A stretch of 64,000 nucleotides of DNA from Flavobacterium lotistagni (GCF_011392125.1 NZ_JAAJBU010000001.1:590014-654013); one strand, 5' to 3'. Positions 1-8,553 are shown, counted from the first letter of the stretch. Translations and numbers: made by a program. Notes: generated from the sequence alone by a model not told the origin.

Positions 1-841
1 AATATTGGTACGCAGTATTCGGTATCAATCCTGTTGCGGTGTAGCCTCGCTGTGGAGTAGTTGTTGAGGTAAATATTGGTGTTGTCACAACGTCAGGAGC
101 AGGCACATCAACTGTAAAACCCGCAGGCCCATATTGTACCTGGAACTGTGTCGTGTTTGGTGCAGTCCATCTTAATTCGGTAGTTGTGGCTTGAATTGTT
201 GCCGTAACTACAGCAAGGACTGACGGATTCAAACACTTCTCCACCACTTTTACATCATCGACTAACCAACGGTCGCCGCTGATTTGAAGACCTGGTTGCG
301 TCACCGTTCTAACAAAAGCAATATAGCGAAGTCCGGTAAAGTTTAAGTCTAGTGTTTTTTCTTCATAATCCAACTGATCTGCTGTGATGGTGCTGAGTTC
401 GGTTTCGGTATATTCTGCAAAAACAGTATAAGCAGCCAAATCCGAAGGGTCAGCAGAAGCGGACACCCGAATTTGGTATCGGGCACTATTGTCATCCCCG
501 GTTAAAGTCTGTCTGGTAAAAAACCGCAACTGGCTATTGGCTGTAATGTTCAGTTGTGGCGTGATCAGCCATTCTTCCGCATTTTCTACACCAGGTAAAT
601 TCTGGCGATCAATATAAGCGGCTTTAGCACCACTATTGGCTGGGAACGGATTGACTCTGTTACGCCAGTTGGGCGCGGTAAAAGTTCGGTTGTCTTTCAC
701 TAACCAGTTTCCAGAATTCATCGCCCACACGCCTGCCCCATCTGGAGTATCCGGTGCGCTTTCAAAGTCTTCGTTGAGTATTTGGGAATATCCAAGCACC
801 GATGAAAACGATAGTAAAAGGATGAAAATAATTTTTTTCAT
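1..841 (-). CDS. Secreted adhesin-like protein, 5' part only (runs off the left edge)
   Basis: The reading frame opens at an ATG read leftwards from 841 and stays open to the window edge, so the C-terminus is missing. The first ~19 residues form a signal peptide (MKK, a hydrophobic stretch, then GYSQ). After it comes a segment beginning ILNEDFES and containing W-x-L-I-T-P-type beta-sandwich sequence, typical of choice-of-anchor J/cleaved-adhesin domains. The last visible part (GYTATGLIPNTAYQY) has the pattern of a fibronectin type III strand. Such proteins in Bacteroidota are usually exported by the type IX secretion system and end in a sorting domain, but that end is outside the window. The exact ligand or substrate cannot be told. 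Confidence 0.8.
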   Translation of the reverse strand, partial: MKKIIFILLLSFSSVLGYSQILNEDFESAPDTPDGAGVWAMNSGNWLVKDNRTFTAPNWRNRVNPFPANSGAKAAYIDRQNLPGVENAEEWLITPQLNITANSQLRFFTRQTLTGDDNSARYQIRVSASADPSDLAAYTVFAEYTETELSTITADQLDYEEKTLDLNFTGLRYIAFVRTVTQPGLQISGDRWLVDDVKVVEKCLNPSVLAVVTATIQATTTELRWTAPNTTQFQVQYGPAGFTVDVPAPDVVTTPIFTSTTTPQRGYTATGLIPNTAYQY

Positions 842-981
842 AATGAAAGTTTAGTTGGTTTATTATAGCGTTCTAATTTTAGAAGCTCCAAATTTAACAA
901 AATTTATGAAAGCATTAATATAAATTTACTTTTTAACGATTTTCTGCAAAGAATGCCCGATTTAATGCACCAAATGCGCAA

Positions 982-1009
982 TTGAATTGAAGCTTTTTAA
1001 TTAGCTTTG
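982..1009 (+). promoter_or_regulatory. Bacteroidota-type promoter of hflX
   Basis: TTG at 982-984, 17 bases, then TAGCTTTG at 1002-1009, an exact TAnnTTTG -7 element. The predicted transcript start is near 1016, about 10 bases before the hflX ATG. Confidence 0.6.
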
Positions 1010-1025
1010 CCACACATTTTTTACC

Positions 1026-2252
1026 ATGCTCGAGAAAGAAAACATCAATTTTGAAAAAACTGTCATCGTCGGGATTGTCACCCAAAACCAATCGGAAGAC
1101 AAACTCACCGAATACCTTGACGAACTTGAATTTTTGACCTTTACTGCCGGCGGTGAAGTCGTCAAGCGCTTCTTCCAAAAAATGGATCGCCCGAACCCGA
1201 AAACCTTTTTAGGCACCGGTAAAATGGACGAAATTCACCACTATGTAAAAGAGCATCAAATCTCGACTGTGATTTTCGACGACGAGCTATCACCTTCGCA
1301 ACAAAAAAATATCACACGCCTGCTGAACTGCAAAGTTCTAGATCGCACCAACCTCATCTTGGATATTTTCGCGCAAAGGGCAGAAACTTCTTACGCCCGT
1401 ACGCAAGTAGAATTGGCGCAATGTCAATATTTGTTGCCAAGATTATCCGGAATGTGGACACACCTCGAACGCCAAAAAGGAGGAATCGGACTGCGTGGAC
1501 CGGGTGAAACCGAAATCGAAACCGACCGCCGTATAGTACGTGATCGCATTTCGTTACTGAAAGAAAAAATCAAAACTATCGACAAACAAATGTCGGTGCA
1601 GCGAAGTAACCGCGGGGCAATGGTAAGAGTGGCTTTGGTGGGTTATACCAATGTAGGGAAATCGACCTTAATGAATGTGATTAGTAAAAGTGAAGTCTTT
1701 GTCGAGAATAAACTCTTTGCCACCTTAGATACTACTGTTCGCAAAGTAGTCATAAAAAACCTGCCGTTCCTACTTTCTGATACGGTAGGGTTTATCCGAA
1801 AATTGCCGACACAACTCGTTGAATCCTTCAAAAGTACACTCGATGAAGTACGCGAAGCCGATTTGCTCTTGCACGTGGTCGATATTTCGCATCCAGATTT
1901 TGAAGATCATATCAGCTCAGTCAACCAAATTTTGCTCGACATTAAAAGCAACAACAAACCCACATTGATGGTTTTCAACAAGATAGATGCCTACCAACAT
2001 TTAACTATTGAGGAAGACGACCTGATTACCGAGAAAACCAAAAGGCACTACACTTTACAAGAATGGAAACAGACTTGGATGAACGATGTGGGCGAGAAAA
2101 ACGCGTTGTTCATTTCGGCTGTGAATAAAGAAAATCTCGAAGAATTCCGCAAAAGGGTTTATGAAGCGGTTCGGGAAATCCACATTACTCGTTTTCCTTA
2201 CAATAAATTTCTCTATCCGGATTATGAGGATGCCGTCGAGAAAGAAGAATAA
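1026..2252 (+). CDS. hflX: Ribosome-associated GTPase HflX
   Basis: 408 residues, close to the usual HflX length. The N-terminal HflX domain is followed by the family signature GGIGLRGPGETEIETDRR (about residues 151-170). A Ras-like G domain follows: G1 GYTNVGKST near residue 205, G3 DTVGF near 250, and G4 as FNKID near 318. HflX binds the 50S subunit and splits or rescues stalled ribosomes, especially under heat stress; that is family knowledge. The start at 1026 sits 16 bases after a TAnnTTTG promoter element. A bidirectional hairpin terminator follows directly. The gene is monocistronic and convergent with the DUF3078 gene. Confidence 0.95.
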   Translation: MLEKENINFEKTVIVGIVTQNQSEDKLTEYLDELEFLTFTAGGEVVKRFFQKMDRPNPKTFLGTGKMDEIHHYVKEHQISTVIFDDELSPSQQKNITRLLNCKVLDRTNLILDIFAQRAETSYARTQVELAQCQYLLPRLSGMWTHLERQKGGIGLRGPGETEIETDRRIVRDRISLLKEKIKTIDKQMSVQRSNRGAMVRVALVGYTNVGKSTLMNVISKSEVFVENKLFATLDTTVRKVVIKNLPFLLSDTVGFIRKLPTQLVESFKSTLDEVREADLLLHVVDISHPDFEDHISSVNQILLDIKSNNKPTLMVFNKIDAYQHLTIEEDDLITEKTKRHYTLQEWKQTWMNDVGEKNALFISAVNKENLEEFRKRVYEAVREIHITRFPYNKFLYPDYEDAVEKEE

Positions 2253-2255
2253 AAA

Positions 2256-2297
2256 AAAGACCTTTAAGAGCAATTCCTAAAGGTCTTTATTGTTTTT
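2256..2297. terminator. Bidirectional terminator between hflX and the DUF3078 gene
   Basis: Inverted repeat AAAGACCTTTA (2256-2266) / TAAAGGTCTTT (2278-2288) with an 11-base loop. It is flanked by an A-run on the left and a T-rich run on the right, so it can serve both convergent genes. Confidence 0.8.
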
Positions 2298-2305
2298 GGT
2301 TTCAG

Positions 2306-3223
2306 TTAGAATCCGTAATTCAAGCCAAGTCCGAAAATCTGTCTGGTCTGAAATCCGCGGAAAGCATTGTCGTCATAAATCGCTTGGAATACCAAGTTGG
2401 TCGTTAAATAACGATTGATGCGCATCACCATATTCATGGTATAATCCATGTCTACGTTTTGCGGATCTTCTAGATAGTTGGTGTATAAGTTCAACGTGTT
2501 TTCCATAGATACGTTGGTCATCAAATCGAGCTTGTAATAACCTGAAGCGTAGAAACCGAGTTCGTAACGGGTGCTTTTTCCTTCTTCGACACCGAAATAT
2601 GCTTTTTCAGGCAGTGTAAAATCAGCATCTACAAAAGTAACTTTGGAGGTTAGTGGAGCCAAATTCACTTTGAGATTATCACTCTTCTTCCAGAACATAC
2701 CCGGACCGAAAGTGAGATAAGCTGGCGAGAAGAGGTTGGTGTTTTCAGTTCGAATCTCTTTTCCGTTGGCATCTTTACCATAGATATATCCTTTGGTGAA
2801 TTGGGTGCGGAAATTCAAAAAGAACGAGTAGTACCAATAGCCTACCGCTTTTTTTCCGAATACTGAATTGTATTCAAAACGGTCGTCGGTTTTCTTTTCA
2901 AAATCGGAATTCTTGGTCTGGATCAAACCGTATGAGGCAATGATTTTATTGTCCCAAGTGATGTCGTTTCTTTTGTAATTGAAATCGTAGTTGATGCCCA
3001 AATTCCCGGAAAGGTTATTCTCGCCTCCGGCCAACCAGTTATTGAAGTTGGATTGGTTGAAAAGAAAAATCAGGTTTCCTTTTTTGGTCCAGCCGGCTCC
3101 GGTAGTATCAACGATTTTTTTTACTGCTTTCTCAGTATTGGTGATGATTTCTTTCTCAGCGTCCTGGGCATTCATGATTCCCACGCCGCAGAAAAGCACT
3201 GTTAAGAATAGGATTTTTTTCAT
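2306..3223 (-). CDS. DUF3078 family outer-membrane protein
   Basis: 305 residues with a signal peptide ending near MNAQDAEK. The segment from about residue 45 (GWTKKGNLIFLFNQSNFNNW, then GGENNLSG) is the DUF3078 signature. The rest alternates hydrophobic and polar residues with many aromatics, and the protein ends in an aromatic residue (NYGF), as beta-barrels of the outer membrane do. The function of the family is not known to me. It is read towards the hflX terminator. A weak -7 element, TATCTTTA on the minus strand at 3249-3256, lies about 25 bases upstream. The 59-base gap and separate promoter suggest it is not part of the SUF operon behind it. Confidence 0.85.
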   Translation of the reverse strand: MKKILFLTVLFCGVGIMNAQDAEKEIITNTEKAVKKIVDTTGAGWTKKGNLIFLFNQSNFNNWLAGGENNLSGNLGINYDFNYKRNDITWDNKIIASYGLIQTKNSDFEKKTDDRFEYNSVFGKKAVGYWYYSFFLNFRTQFTKGYIYGKDANGKEIRTENTNLFSPAYLTFGPGMFWKKSDNLKVNLAPLTSKVTFVDADFTLPEKAYFGVEEGKSTRYELGFYASGYYKLDLMTNVSMENTLNLYTNYLEDPQNVDMDYTMNMVMRINRYLTTNLVFQAIYDDNAFRGFQTRQIFGLGLNYGF

Positions 3224-3282
3224 TTCTAAGGGTTTTTGTTTTTCGCGGTAAAGATACTAAAACCATCAGAATGACTAGAAAA

Positions 3283-3801
3283 CTAACGCTGATTTATAGC
3301 CGTTTTAAATAAAGGAACCGCCGAACAGGCCTCGCCATACATGATGCTTTTGGCATAGGGCTGGAGCATTTGCACCGCCAGAATGTAAGCACTCATCGGC
3401 ACAGGCTTTTTGGAACACCCTTTTAAAATGATTGGTTTGTCTTTGTATATGGTATAATCGAGCGAAGGAAGTTTTTCTTGATACAACACTGTTTCCAAAT
3501 CCTCTAACGAACCCGCGACAATTTTTGCCGCATAAGGCTTTAAATGAATCGCAACCAAAATCATCGCCCAAGCCGGAACAATTGCGTCGGTACTGCAATG
3601 TACTGCTACGAATTGATTTTGATATATCGCCCAATCGTGATTTTTCAAAGCCTCACGAAAGTCTTTTTCGCGCAAGACCAAGCCTTCGAGCAACCATTGT
3701 GAAATATCAAGTAGGCAACGTTGGCCCGCAGCATAATAATCTTCGAGATCAAAAACTTCCAGTGCGCTGTTGGCGACTCTATTGATGATTTCTTCTTCCA
3801 T
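3283..3801 (-). CDS. DUF2480 family protein, last gene of the SUF operon
   Basis: 172 residues from the ATG at 3801 (MEEEIINRVANSALEVFDLEDYY). A longer frame upstream would overlap the DUF59 gene, and the ATG at 3801 starts 3 bases after that gene's last codon, so this start is preferred. The sequence matches the DUF2480 family of Bacteroidota, which is often encoded beside suf genes. Four cysteines are present, including VAVHCSTDAIVP and KGCSKKPVP, but there is no recognisable catalytic motif. The position suggests a role tied to Fe-S assembly or repair; this is inference from neighbours only. Confidence 0.8.
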   Translation of the reverse strand: MEEEIINRVANSALEVFDLEDYYAAGQRCLLDISQWLLEGLVLREKDFREALKNHDWAIYQNQFVAVHCSTDAIVPAWAMILVAIHLKPYAAKIVAGSLEDLETVLYQEKLPSLDYTIYKDKPIILKGCSKKPVPMSAYILAVQMLQPYAKSIMYGEACSAVPLFKTAINQR

Positions 3802-3803
3802 GG

Positions 3804-4127
3804 TTACAACATGCCGAGTTCCAACTTGGCTTCTTCGCTCATAAGGTCTTTGCTCCACGGCGGATCAAAAGTGATTTCGACTTCGGTACCTTTGACATTT
3901 TCAATCGCGGAAACTTTCTCTTCGACTTCTTTGGGCAACGTTTCGGCCACCGGACAGTTCGGTGAGGTCAGCGTCATCAGGATTTTAACTTGGTAATCTT
4001 CGTTGACCATGACATCGTAAATTAACCCAAGTTCGTAAATATCAACAGGGATTTCCGGGTCGTAAATGGTCTTGAGTTTTTTGACAATTTGTTCGCCGAG
4101 TAATTGGGTGTCTATTTCTTGTTCCAT
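3804..4127 (-). CDS. DUF59/MIP18-family Fe-S assembly protein (SufT-like)
   Basis: 107 residues. The core YDPEIPVDIYELGLIYDV (about residues 22-39) and the later LTSPNCPVAETLP are the hallmarks of the DUF59/MIP18 fold. The conserved Cys in SPNCP is present. DUF59 proteins of SUF operons help maturation of Fe-S proteins, as do the eukaryotic CIA factor MIP18 and bacterial SufT. The gene is separated from sufE by 3 bases and from DUF2480 by 2, so co-translation with both is likely. The name SufT is not given because the short form here lacks the extra N-terminal region of some SufT proteins. Confidence 0.88.
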   Translation of the reverse strand: MEQEIDTQLLGEQIVKKLKTIYDPEIPVDIYELGLIYDVMVNEDYQVKILMTLTSPNCPVAETLPKEVEEKVSAIENVKGTEVEITFDPPWSKDLMSEEAKLELGML

Positions 4128-4130
4128 AGC

Positions 4131-4550
4131 TTATTTTTTTGAATCGTACGCGAGCGCATACATTTTAATTTGTTTGATCATCGACACGAGACCGTTGGCG
4201 CGTGTGGGTGATAACTGTTCTTTAAGGCCGATTTCGTCGATAAAAGCGGTGTCAGCAGCTAAAATTTCTTGAGGCGTTCTATTGGAAAACACCCTAATCA
4301 GAATCGCAATAATACCTTTAGTTATAATCGCATCACTATCGGCGGTGAAAACGATTTTCTCGTCAACTTCTTCGGCGTGCAACCATACTTTTGACTGACA
4401 ACCTTTGATGGTATTCTCGTCAGTTTTATATTGCGCGTCAATCAGCGGCAAGGTTTTCCCCAAATCAATCACGTATTGAAAACGTTCTTCCCAATCTTCG
4501 AACATCGAAAATTCATCGACAATTTCGTGTTGTATTTCTTTTATAGTCAT
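4131..4550 (-). CDS. sufE: Cysteine desulfuration protein SufE
   Basis: 139 residues. SufE takes the persulfide sulfur from the SufS cysteine and passes it to SufB. The acceptor cysteine is visible as Cys51 in KGCQSKVW. The N-terminal F-x-x-W-E-E-R-F-x-Y-V-I-D-L-G-K segment and the C-terminal LSPTRANGL segment are family signatures. Length matches the family. The start ATG shares one base with the stop codon of the lipoprotein gene upstream (TAATG), which indicates translational coupling. sufS lies one gene further upstream, as expected for a functional pair. Confidence 0.95.
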   Translation of the reverse strand: MTIKEIQHEIVDEFSMFEDWEERFQYVIDLGKTLPLIDAQYKTDENTIKGCQSKVWLHAEEVDEKIVFTADSDAIITKGIIAILIRVFSNRTPQEILAADTAFIDEIGLKEQLSPTRANGLVSMIKQIKMYALAYDSKK

Positions 4551-4984
4551 TATTGCGGTAAAGCTAAAAGCGTGATTCGATTGATTAGTTTCTCAATTTC
4601 CACCGGCGGATTGTTGTGGTCAAAAGCCTGCGAATTATAGGTTTTTCCTTGATAAGTAATTTTTACGTTGGCAATGGCTGCCCCGTCGTAAAACCGTTTT
4701 TCAGTCGGACCTTTGTAAGTAGGCAATCCTTCAAGGTCTACTTCTTGAAAGGCTTCGATGATTTTCTTCCAGTCTGCAGTGGAGATTTTCTGGTCTACTG
4801 TAGGATTTTCGTTACTGCGGTCTTTGGAAATCCCGAATTTTTGGTTCTGCACCACAATTTTCTGGAAAAAACCGCGCGTGTTGGCCGTGTACTCAATTAC
4901 TGCAGTTTCAATGTCTTGCTTTTGTTCGGAATTACAGCTTTTGGCTAGAAAAAACGTCAAAAAGAATAGCGAAAATAGTTTCAT
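4550..4984 (-). CDS. Small lipoprotein of unknown function between sufS and sufE
   Basis: 144 residues from the ATG at 4984. The N-terminus MKLFSLFFLTFFLAKSC is a lipoprotein signal with the lipobox LAKSC, so the mature protein should be membrane-anchored by the cysteine. The remainder contains R-F-Y-D-G-A-A-I-A-N-V-K-I-T-Y and SQAFDHNNPP, which I do not recognise as a named enzyme motif; it looks like a small alpha/beta protein of the kind found widely in Flavobacteriia. A longer in-frame extension upstream would run into sufS and lacks a signal sequence. It starts 11 bases after sufS and overlaps sufE by one base. An envelope protein inside a cytosolic Fe-S operon is odd. Confidence 0.8.
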   Translation of the reverse strand: MKLFSLFFLTFFLAKSCNSEQKQDIETAVIEYTANTRGFFQKIVVQNQKFGISKDRSNENPTVDQKISTADWKKIIEAFQEVDLEGLPTYKGPTEKRFYDGAAIANVKITYQGKTYNSQAFDHNNPPVEIEKLINRITLLALPQ

Positions 4985-4995
4985 GTTTGTGGGTT

Positions 4996-6210
4996 TTAAA
5001 GCAACATGGCTTTGGCTTTTTTGACAGCCTCGACCAAAATGTCTATTTCTTCTTTGGTATTGTAAAAGGCAAACGAGGCGCGAATGGTTCCCGGAATACA
5101 AAAGAAATCCATGATCGGTTGGGCGCAATGATGGCCCGTTCTTACTGCAATTCCTTTTTTGTCGATAATGGTTCCGATGTCGTACGGATGAATGCCCTGA
5201 ATGTTAAACGAAATTACGGAAGTTTTTTCTTTCGCTGTACCTACAATGTTCAATCCTTCTATTTCGGATAACTTTTCGGTCGCATAGTCGAGCAGTTCGT
5301 GTTCGTAAGCCGCAATGTGCTCAAAACCGATGCTGTTGAGATAATCTACCGCAGTTCCTAGTACAATTCCTCCTTCGATATTCGGCGTTCCGGCCTCGAA
5401 CTTATGGGGCAAATCGGCGTAAGTGGTTTTCTCGAAACTCACTGTAGCGATCATTTCCCCGCCGCCTTGGTAAGGTGGTAATTGATTGAGCCATGCTTCC
5501 TTTCCATACAAAATTCCGATTCCTGTCGGGCCGCACATCTTGTGGCCGGAGAAAACATAAAAATCACAATCAAGTGCTTGCACATCGGGTTTGAGGTGCG
5601 GTACGGCCTGCGCGCCATCGATTAGAACAGCAGCTCCGACGGTGTGTGCTTTGCGAATCATTTCGGCAATCGGGTTGATGGTGCCCAATGCATTCGAGAT
5701 GTGGTTGACCGCAACGATTTTGGTGTTAGCCGAGAGTAATTTATCGTATTCGGTTTGGATTAATTCACCGTTCTGGTTGATCGGAATGACTTTTAAAACC
5801 GCTCCGGTTCTCTCGCAGAGCATTTGCCAAGGAACGATATTGCTGTGGTGTTCGAGCGCGGAAACCAGAACTTCATCGCCTTTTTGGAGTAATGAAGCAA
5901 AACCGTTAGCAATGGCGTTGATGCCGTGCGTCGTTCCCGAAGTAAAAATGACTTCATGACTGTGTTGGGCGTTGATGTGCTGCTGGATTTTCTTTCTCGA
6001 AAGTTCGTAGGCATCGGTGGCTTTCTGGCTCAAACTGTGTACGCCGCGGTGGATGTTGGCGTTGGTTTGGCTGTAATATTCCGAAATCGCATCGAGCACG
6101 ACTTGCGGTTTTTGAGAAGTCGCGCCATTATCGAAATAGACCAGCGGATGACCGTTGACCTTTTGGGAAAGAATCGGAAAATCGGCGCGTATTTTTTGGA
6201 TGTCTAACAT
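4996..6210 (-). CDS. sufS: Cysteine desulfurase SufS (class II, PLP-dependent)
   Basis: 404 residues, the usual SufS length. It releases sulfur from cysteine for Fe-S cluster assembly. The PLP-binding lysine is in FSGHKMCGPTG (about Lys223) and the persulfide cysteine in RTGHHCAQP (about Cys362). The short loop before the active cysteine is characteristic of class II enzymes that need SufE as partner. The N-terminus MLDIQKIRADFPIL is standard. It is separated from sufD by a 239-base gap that holds an inverted-repeat element, so it may have its own transcript in addition to read-through. Confidence 0.96.
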   Translation of the reverse strand: MLDIQKIRADFPILSQKVNGHPLVYFDNGATSQKPQVVLDAISEYYSQTNANIHRGVHSLSQKATDAYELSRKKIQQHINAQHSHEVIFTSGTTHGINAIANGFASLLQKGDEVLVSALEHHSNIVPWQMLCERTGAVLKVIPINQNGELIQTEYDKLLSANTKIVAVNHISNALGTINPIAEMIRKAHTVGAAVLIDGAQAVPHLKPDVQALDCDFYVFSGHKMCGPTGIGILYGKEAWLNQLPPYQGGGEMIATVSFEKTTYADLPHKFEAGTPNIEGGIVLGTAVDYLNSIGFEHIAAYEHELLDYATEKLSEIEGLNIVGTAKEKTSVISFNIQGIHPYDIGTIIDKKGIAVRTGHHCAQPIMDFFCIPGTIRASFAFYNTKEEIDILVEAVKKAKAMLL

Positions 6211-6284
6211 GCTTGTTTAAATGCTACACAAAAGTAGTGTAAAACGTTAAAAATAGTACCCTAAAGGTTTTTATGTCGGGTTCG

Positions 6285-6449
6285 CGCAAAGGCGAAAAGA
6301 CGCTAAGATTTTGACTCAACTTCAAACCTGCTGAAACCCTAGCCCCGATAGCAGCGGCATCTTTTTGTGCCTTTATGGATTTTGATTTTTCCGCTATGGT
6401 TGATGGCACAAAAAATACAGCGGATAGCGGGAAACAGCTCCTGAAAAAC
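6285..6449 (+). repeat. Dispersed intergenic hairpin element (candidate Flavo-1-like RNA) between sufD and sufS
   Basis: The 239-base gap holds a structured element at about 6338-6446. On the plus strand it begins CCTAGCCCCGATAGCAGCGG and ends GCGGGAAACAGCTCCTG. Its inner arms TTTTTGTGCC (6362-6371) and GGCACAAAAA (6405-6414) pair as a hairpin. A preceding segment (6285-6306, CGCAAAGGCGAAAAGACGC) is a purine-rich motif also common in Bacteroidota intergenic DNA. I recall similar AGCCCYGATAG...GGATAGCGGGA elements as dispersed repeats in Flavobacterium, and the Flavo-1 RNA motif may describe them; neither can be verified here. The element is antisense to the operon as drawn. Confidence 0.55.
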
Positions 6450-7766
6450 CTACAAATCAAAACCGAGCTTTACACCTAATTTGTTGGCAATAATTTTAGT
6501 GATGCGTTGCTTCAATTCAGGAATTTTGATGTTTTCTATGACCGCGTTGGAGAAAGCATACATGAGCAATGCCTTGGCTTCTTTCTTCGGAATCCCGCGA
6601 GATTGCAGATAGAACATCGCTGTTTCGTCGAGCTGTCCGATGGTGCAACCATGCGAGCATTTCACGTCGTCGGCAAAAATTTCGAGTTGCGGTTTGGCGT
6701 TGATTGTCGCCTTGTCGCTCAAAAGAATATTGTTGCTGCTCTGGAAGGCGTTGGTTTTCTGCGCTTCTTTTTCGACAAAAATTTTCCCGTTGAAAACACC
6801 AGTGGAATTATCGGAAAAAATGCCTTTGTAATCCTGAAAGCTTTCGCAATTTGGGTGCGCGTGATGCACCAAAGTGTAATGGTCTACATGCTGTTTTTCG
6901 CCGATGATGGTGATGCCGTTCAAGTGGCTTTCAATGTGCTGTCCGTTGTGGTAAAAGTTCAGGTTGTTGCGCGTGAGATTACCGCCGAAACTGAAGGTGT
7001 TCACATGTACATGACTGTCTTGTTGTTGCGACACATAAGTATTATCGATAAGTGAAGCCGAGTGGAAATCGTTCTGGATTTTGTAGTAATCGACAATCGC
7101 TCTTTTTTGCGCGAAGATTTCCGTCACCGAATTGGTGAGTACCGCATTCTCGTTGAGGCTTTGGTGGCGTTCGATGATCTGCACGTGTGAGTTTTCACCC
7201 ACGATAATCAGGTTTCTAGGCTGCACCATCAGCGCGCTTTCTTTGCCGGTGGAGAAATACATGATTTCGATGGGCTTGTCGGCGACTTTGCTTTTCGGGA
7301 TATTGATGTAAGCGCCTTCGTTGGCGAAAGCCGTATTGAGCGACGTTAGTGTTTCGTCTTTGCTGGCCACTTTGTTGAAATACGTGTCGATGACCATTTT
7401 GTACTTGGGCTTGTTCAGCGCCGAAGACATCAAACAAACGTCGATTCCGTCGTGCGTGGTCGAGGACAAGAACGAACTGAAAACGCCATCGATAAAGACC
7501 ACTTTATAAGTATCGATCTCGTGCAGGAAATATTTCTTGACTTCGGCAAATTCCACCGCATTTTCATGCTTTGGGAAAACCGTAAAATCATGTTTAAGCA
7601 AGCTATTGAGTGAAGTATATTTCCAGGCTTCTTCTTTTTTGGTAGGAAAGCCTTTTTCTTCAAAAGTACGAATGGCAGCGGTGCGGATGTCGTGCAAATC
7701 GGCATTGACATCGACCTGCTCTTCGAAGGCCATGAATGAGGCGATAAGTTTGTCTTTGAGTTCCAT
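6450..7766 (-). CDS. sufD: Fe-S cluster assembly scaffold subunit SufD
   Basis: 438 residues. SufD pairs with SufB in the SufBC2D scaffold. The beta-helix core and the C-terminal segment SRGIPKKEAKALLMYAFSNA are characteristic, as is KCSHGCTIGQLD, where the His is the conserved SufD interface residue. The N-terminal part contains the helical region ending E-A-W-K-Y-T-S-L. It is separated from sufC by a short gap of 34 bases. Length and motifs are normal and no disruption is seen. Confidence 0.95.
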   Translation of the reverse strand: MELKDKLIASFMAFEEQVDVNADLHDIRTAAIRTFEEKGFPTKKEEAWKYTSLNSLLKHDFTVFPKHENAVEFAEVKKYFLHEIDTYKVVFIDGVFSSFLSSTTHDGIDVCLMSSALNKPKYKMVIDTYFNKVASKDETLTSLNTAFANEGAYINIPKSKVADKPIEIMYFSTGKESALMVQPRNLIIVGENSHVQIIERHQSLNENAVLTNSVTEIFAQKRAIVDYYKIQNDFHSASLIDNTYVSQQQDSHVHVNTFSFGGNLTRNNLNFYHNGQHIESHLNGITIIGEKQHVDHYTLVHHAHPNCESFQDYKGIFSDNSTGVFNGKIFVEKEAQKTNAFQSSNNILLSDKATINAKPQLEIFADDVKCSHGCTIGQLDETAMFYLQSRGIPKKEAKALLMYAFSNAVIENIKIPELKQRITKIIANKLGVKLGFDL

Positions 7767-7800
7767 ATCTGTATTGCTGATTGCTAAAAGCTGCCAGCTT

Positions 7801-8553
7801 CTATGCTTCTTGTTCTTGCTTGATCCAGTCGTAGCCTTTTTCTTCGAGTTCGTATGCGAGTTCTTTTCCGCCCGATTTCACGATTTTGCCTTTGTACAAA
7901 ACATGCACAAAATCCGGAACGATATAATCCAAAAGCCTTTGGTAGTGTGTGATGACTACCACAGCGTTCTTTTCGCTTTTGAGTTTGTTGACGCCATTGG
8001 CCACGATTCGCAGCGCGTCGATATCGAGCCCTGAATCGGTTTCGTCGAGAATCGCGAGTTTGGGTTCGAGCATCGCCATCTGAAAAATCTCGTTGCGTTT
8101 TTTCTCACCGCCGGAAAATCCTTCGTTGAGCGAGCGTGACAAAAACTTGCGGTCGATTTCGAGTAGTTCGGATTTCTCGCGGATCAGCTTGAGCATTTCG
8201 TTGGCCGGCATTTCTTCTTTGCCATTGGCTTTGCGCGTTTCATTGATCGCGGTTTTCATGAAGTTGGTCACCGAAACACCCGGGATTTCTACCGGATATT
8301 GAAACGAAAGGAAAATGCCTTTGTGGGCGCGTTCTTCAGGTGAAAGATCTGATAAATCTTCGCCGTCTAGAAATACTTTTCCGTCGGTAACTTCGTAATT
8401 TTCGTTTCCTGCGATTACGGCAGAAAGCGTACTTTTTCCCGAACCATTCGGGCCCATAATCGCGTGGACTTCGCCGGCTTTTACCTCGAGGTTGATGCCT
8501 CGCAATATTTCTTTGTCTTCTACTGAAGCGTGTAAATTCTTGATTTGTAACAT
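7801..8553 (-). CDS. sufC: Fe-S assembly ATPase SufC
   Basis: 250 residues, an ABC-type ATPase without membrane domain. Walker A is GPNGSGKST (about residues 35-43), the family-specific signature is FSGGEKKRNE (near 147-156), and Walker B is LAILDETDSGLD. SufC drives conformational change of the SufB-SufD scaffold. It lies between sufB and sufD with gaps of 38 and 34 bases. Confidence 0.97.
   Translation of the reverse strand: MLQIKNLHASVEDKEILRGINLEVKAGEVHAIMGPNGSGKSTLSAVIAGNENYEVTDGKVFLDGEDLSDLSPEERAHKGIFLSFQYPVEIPGVSVTNFMKTAINETRKANGKEEMPANEMLKLIREKSELLEIDRKFLSRSLNEGFSGGEKKRNEIFQMAMLEPKLAILDETDSGLDIDALRIVANGVNKLKSEKNAVVVITHYQRLLDYIVPDFVHVLYKGKIVKSGGKELAYELEEKGYDWIKQEQEA

Noticed and set aside
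871..884. Palindrome TTCTAATTTTAGAA in front of the left-edge adhesin gene
   Set aside because: Could be an operator, but AT-rich palindromes of this size arise by chance and there is no second copy.
5591..5959. Open frame antisense to sufS
   Set aside because: sufS has both catalytic residues in the other frame; no separate signal.
6224..6460. A 78-residue open frame on the minus strand in the sufD-sufS gap
   Set aside because: It overlaps the hairpin repeat and reads through its arms. It has no family resemblance and no promoter of its own.
7537..8034. A 165-codon open frame antisense to sufD and sufC
   Set aside because: Lies across two well-supported genes and its translation resembles nothing; an out-of-frame shadow.
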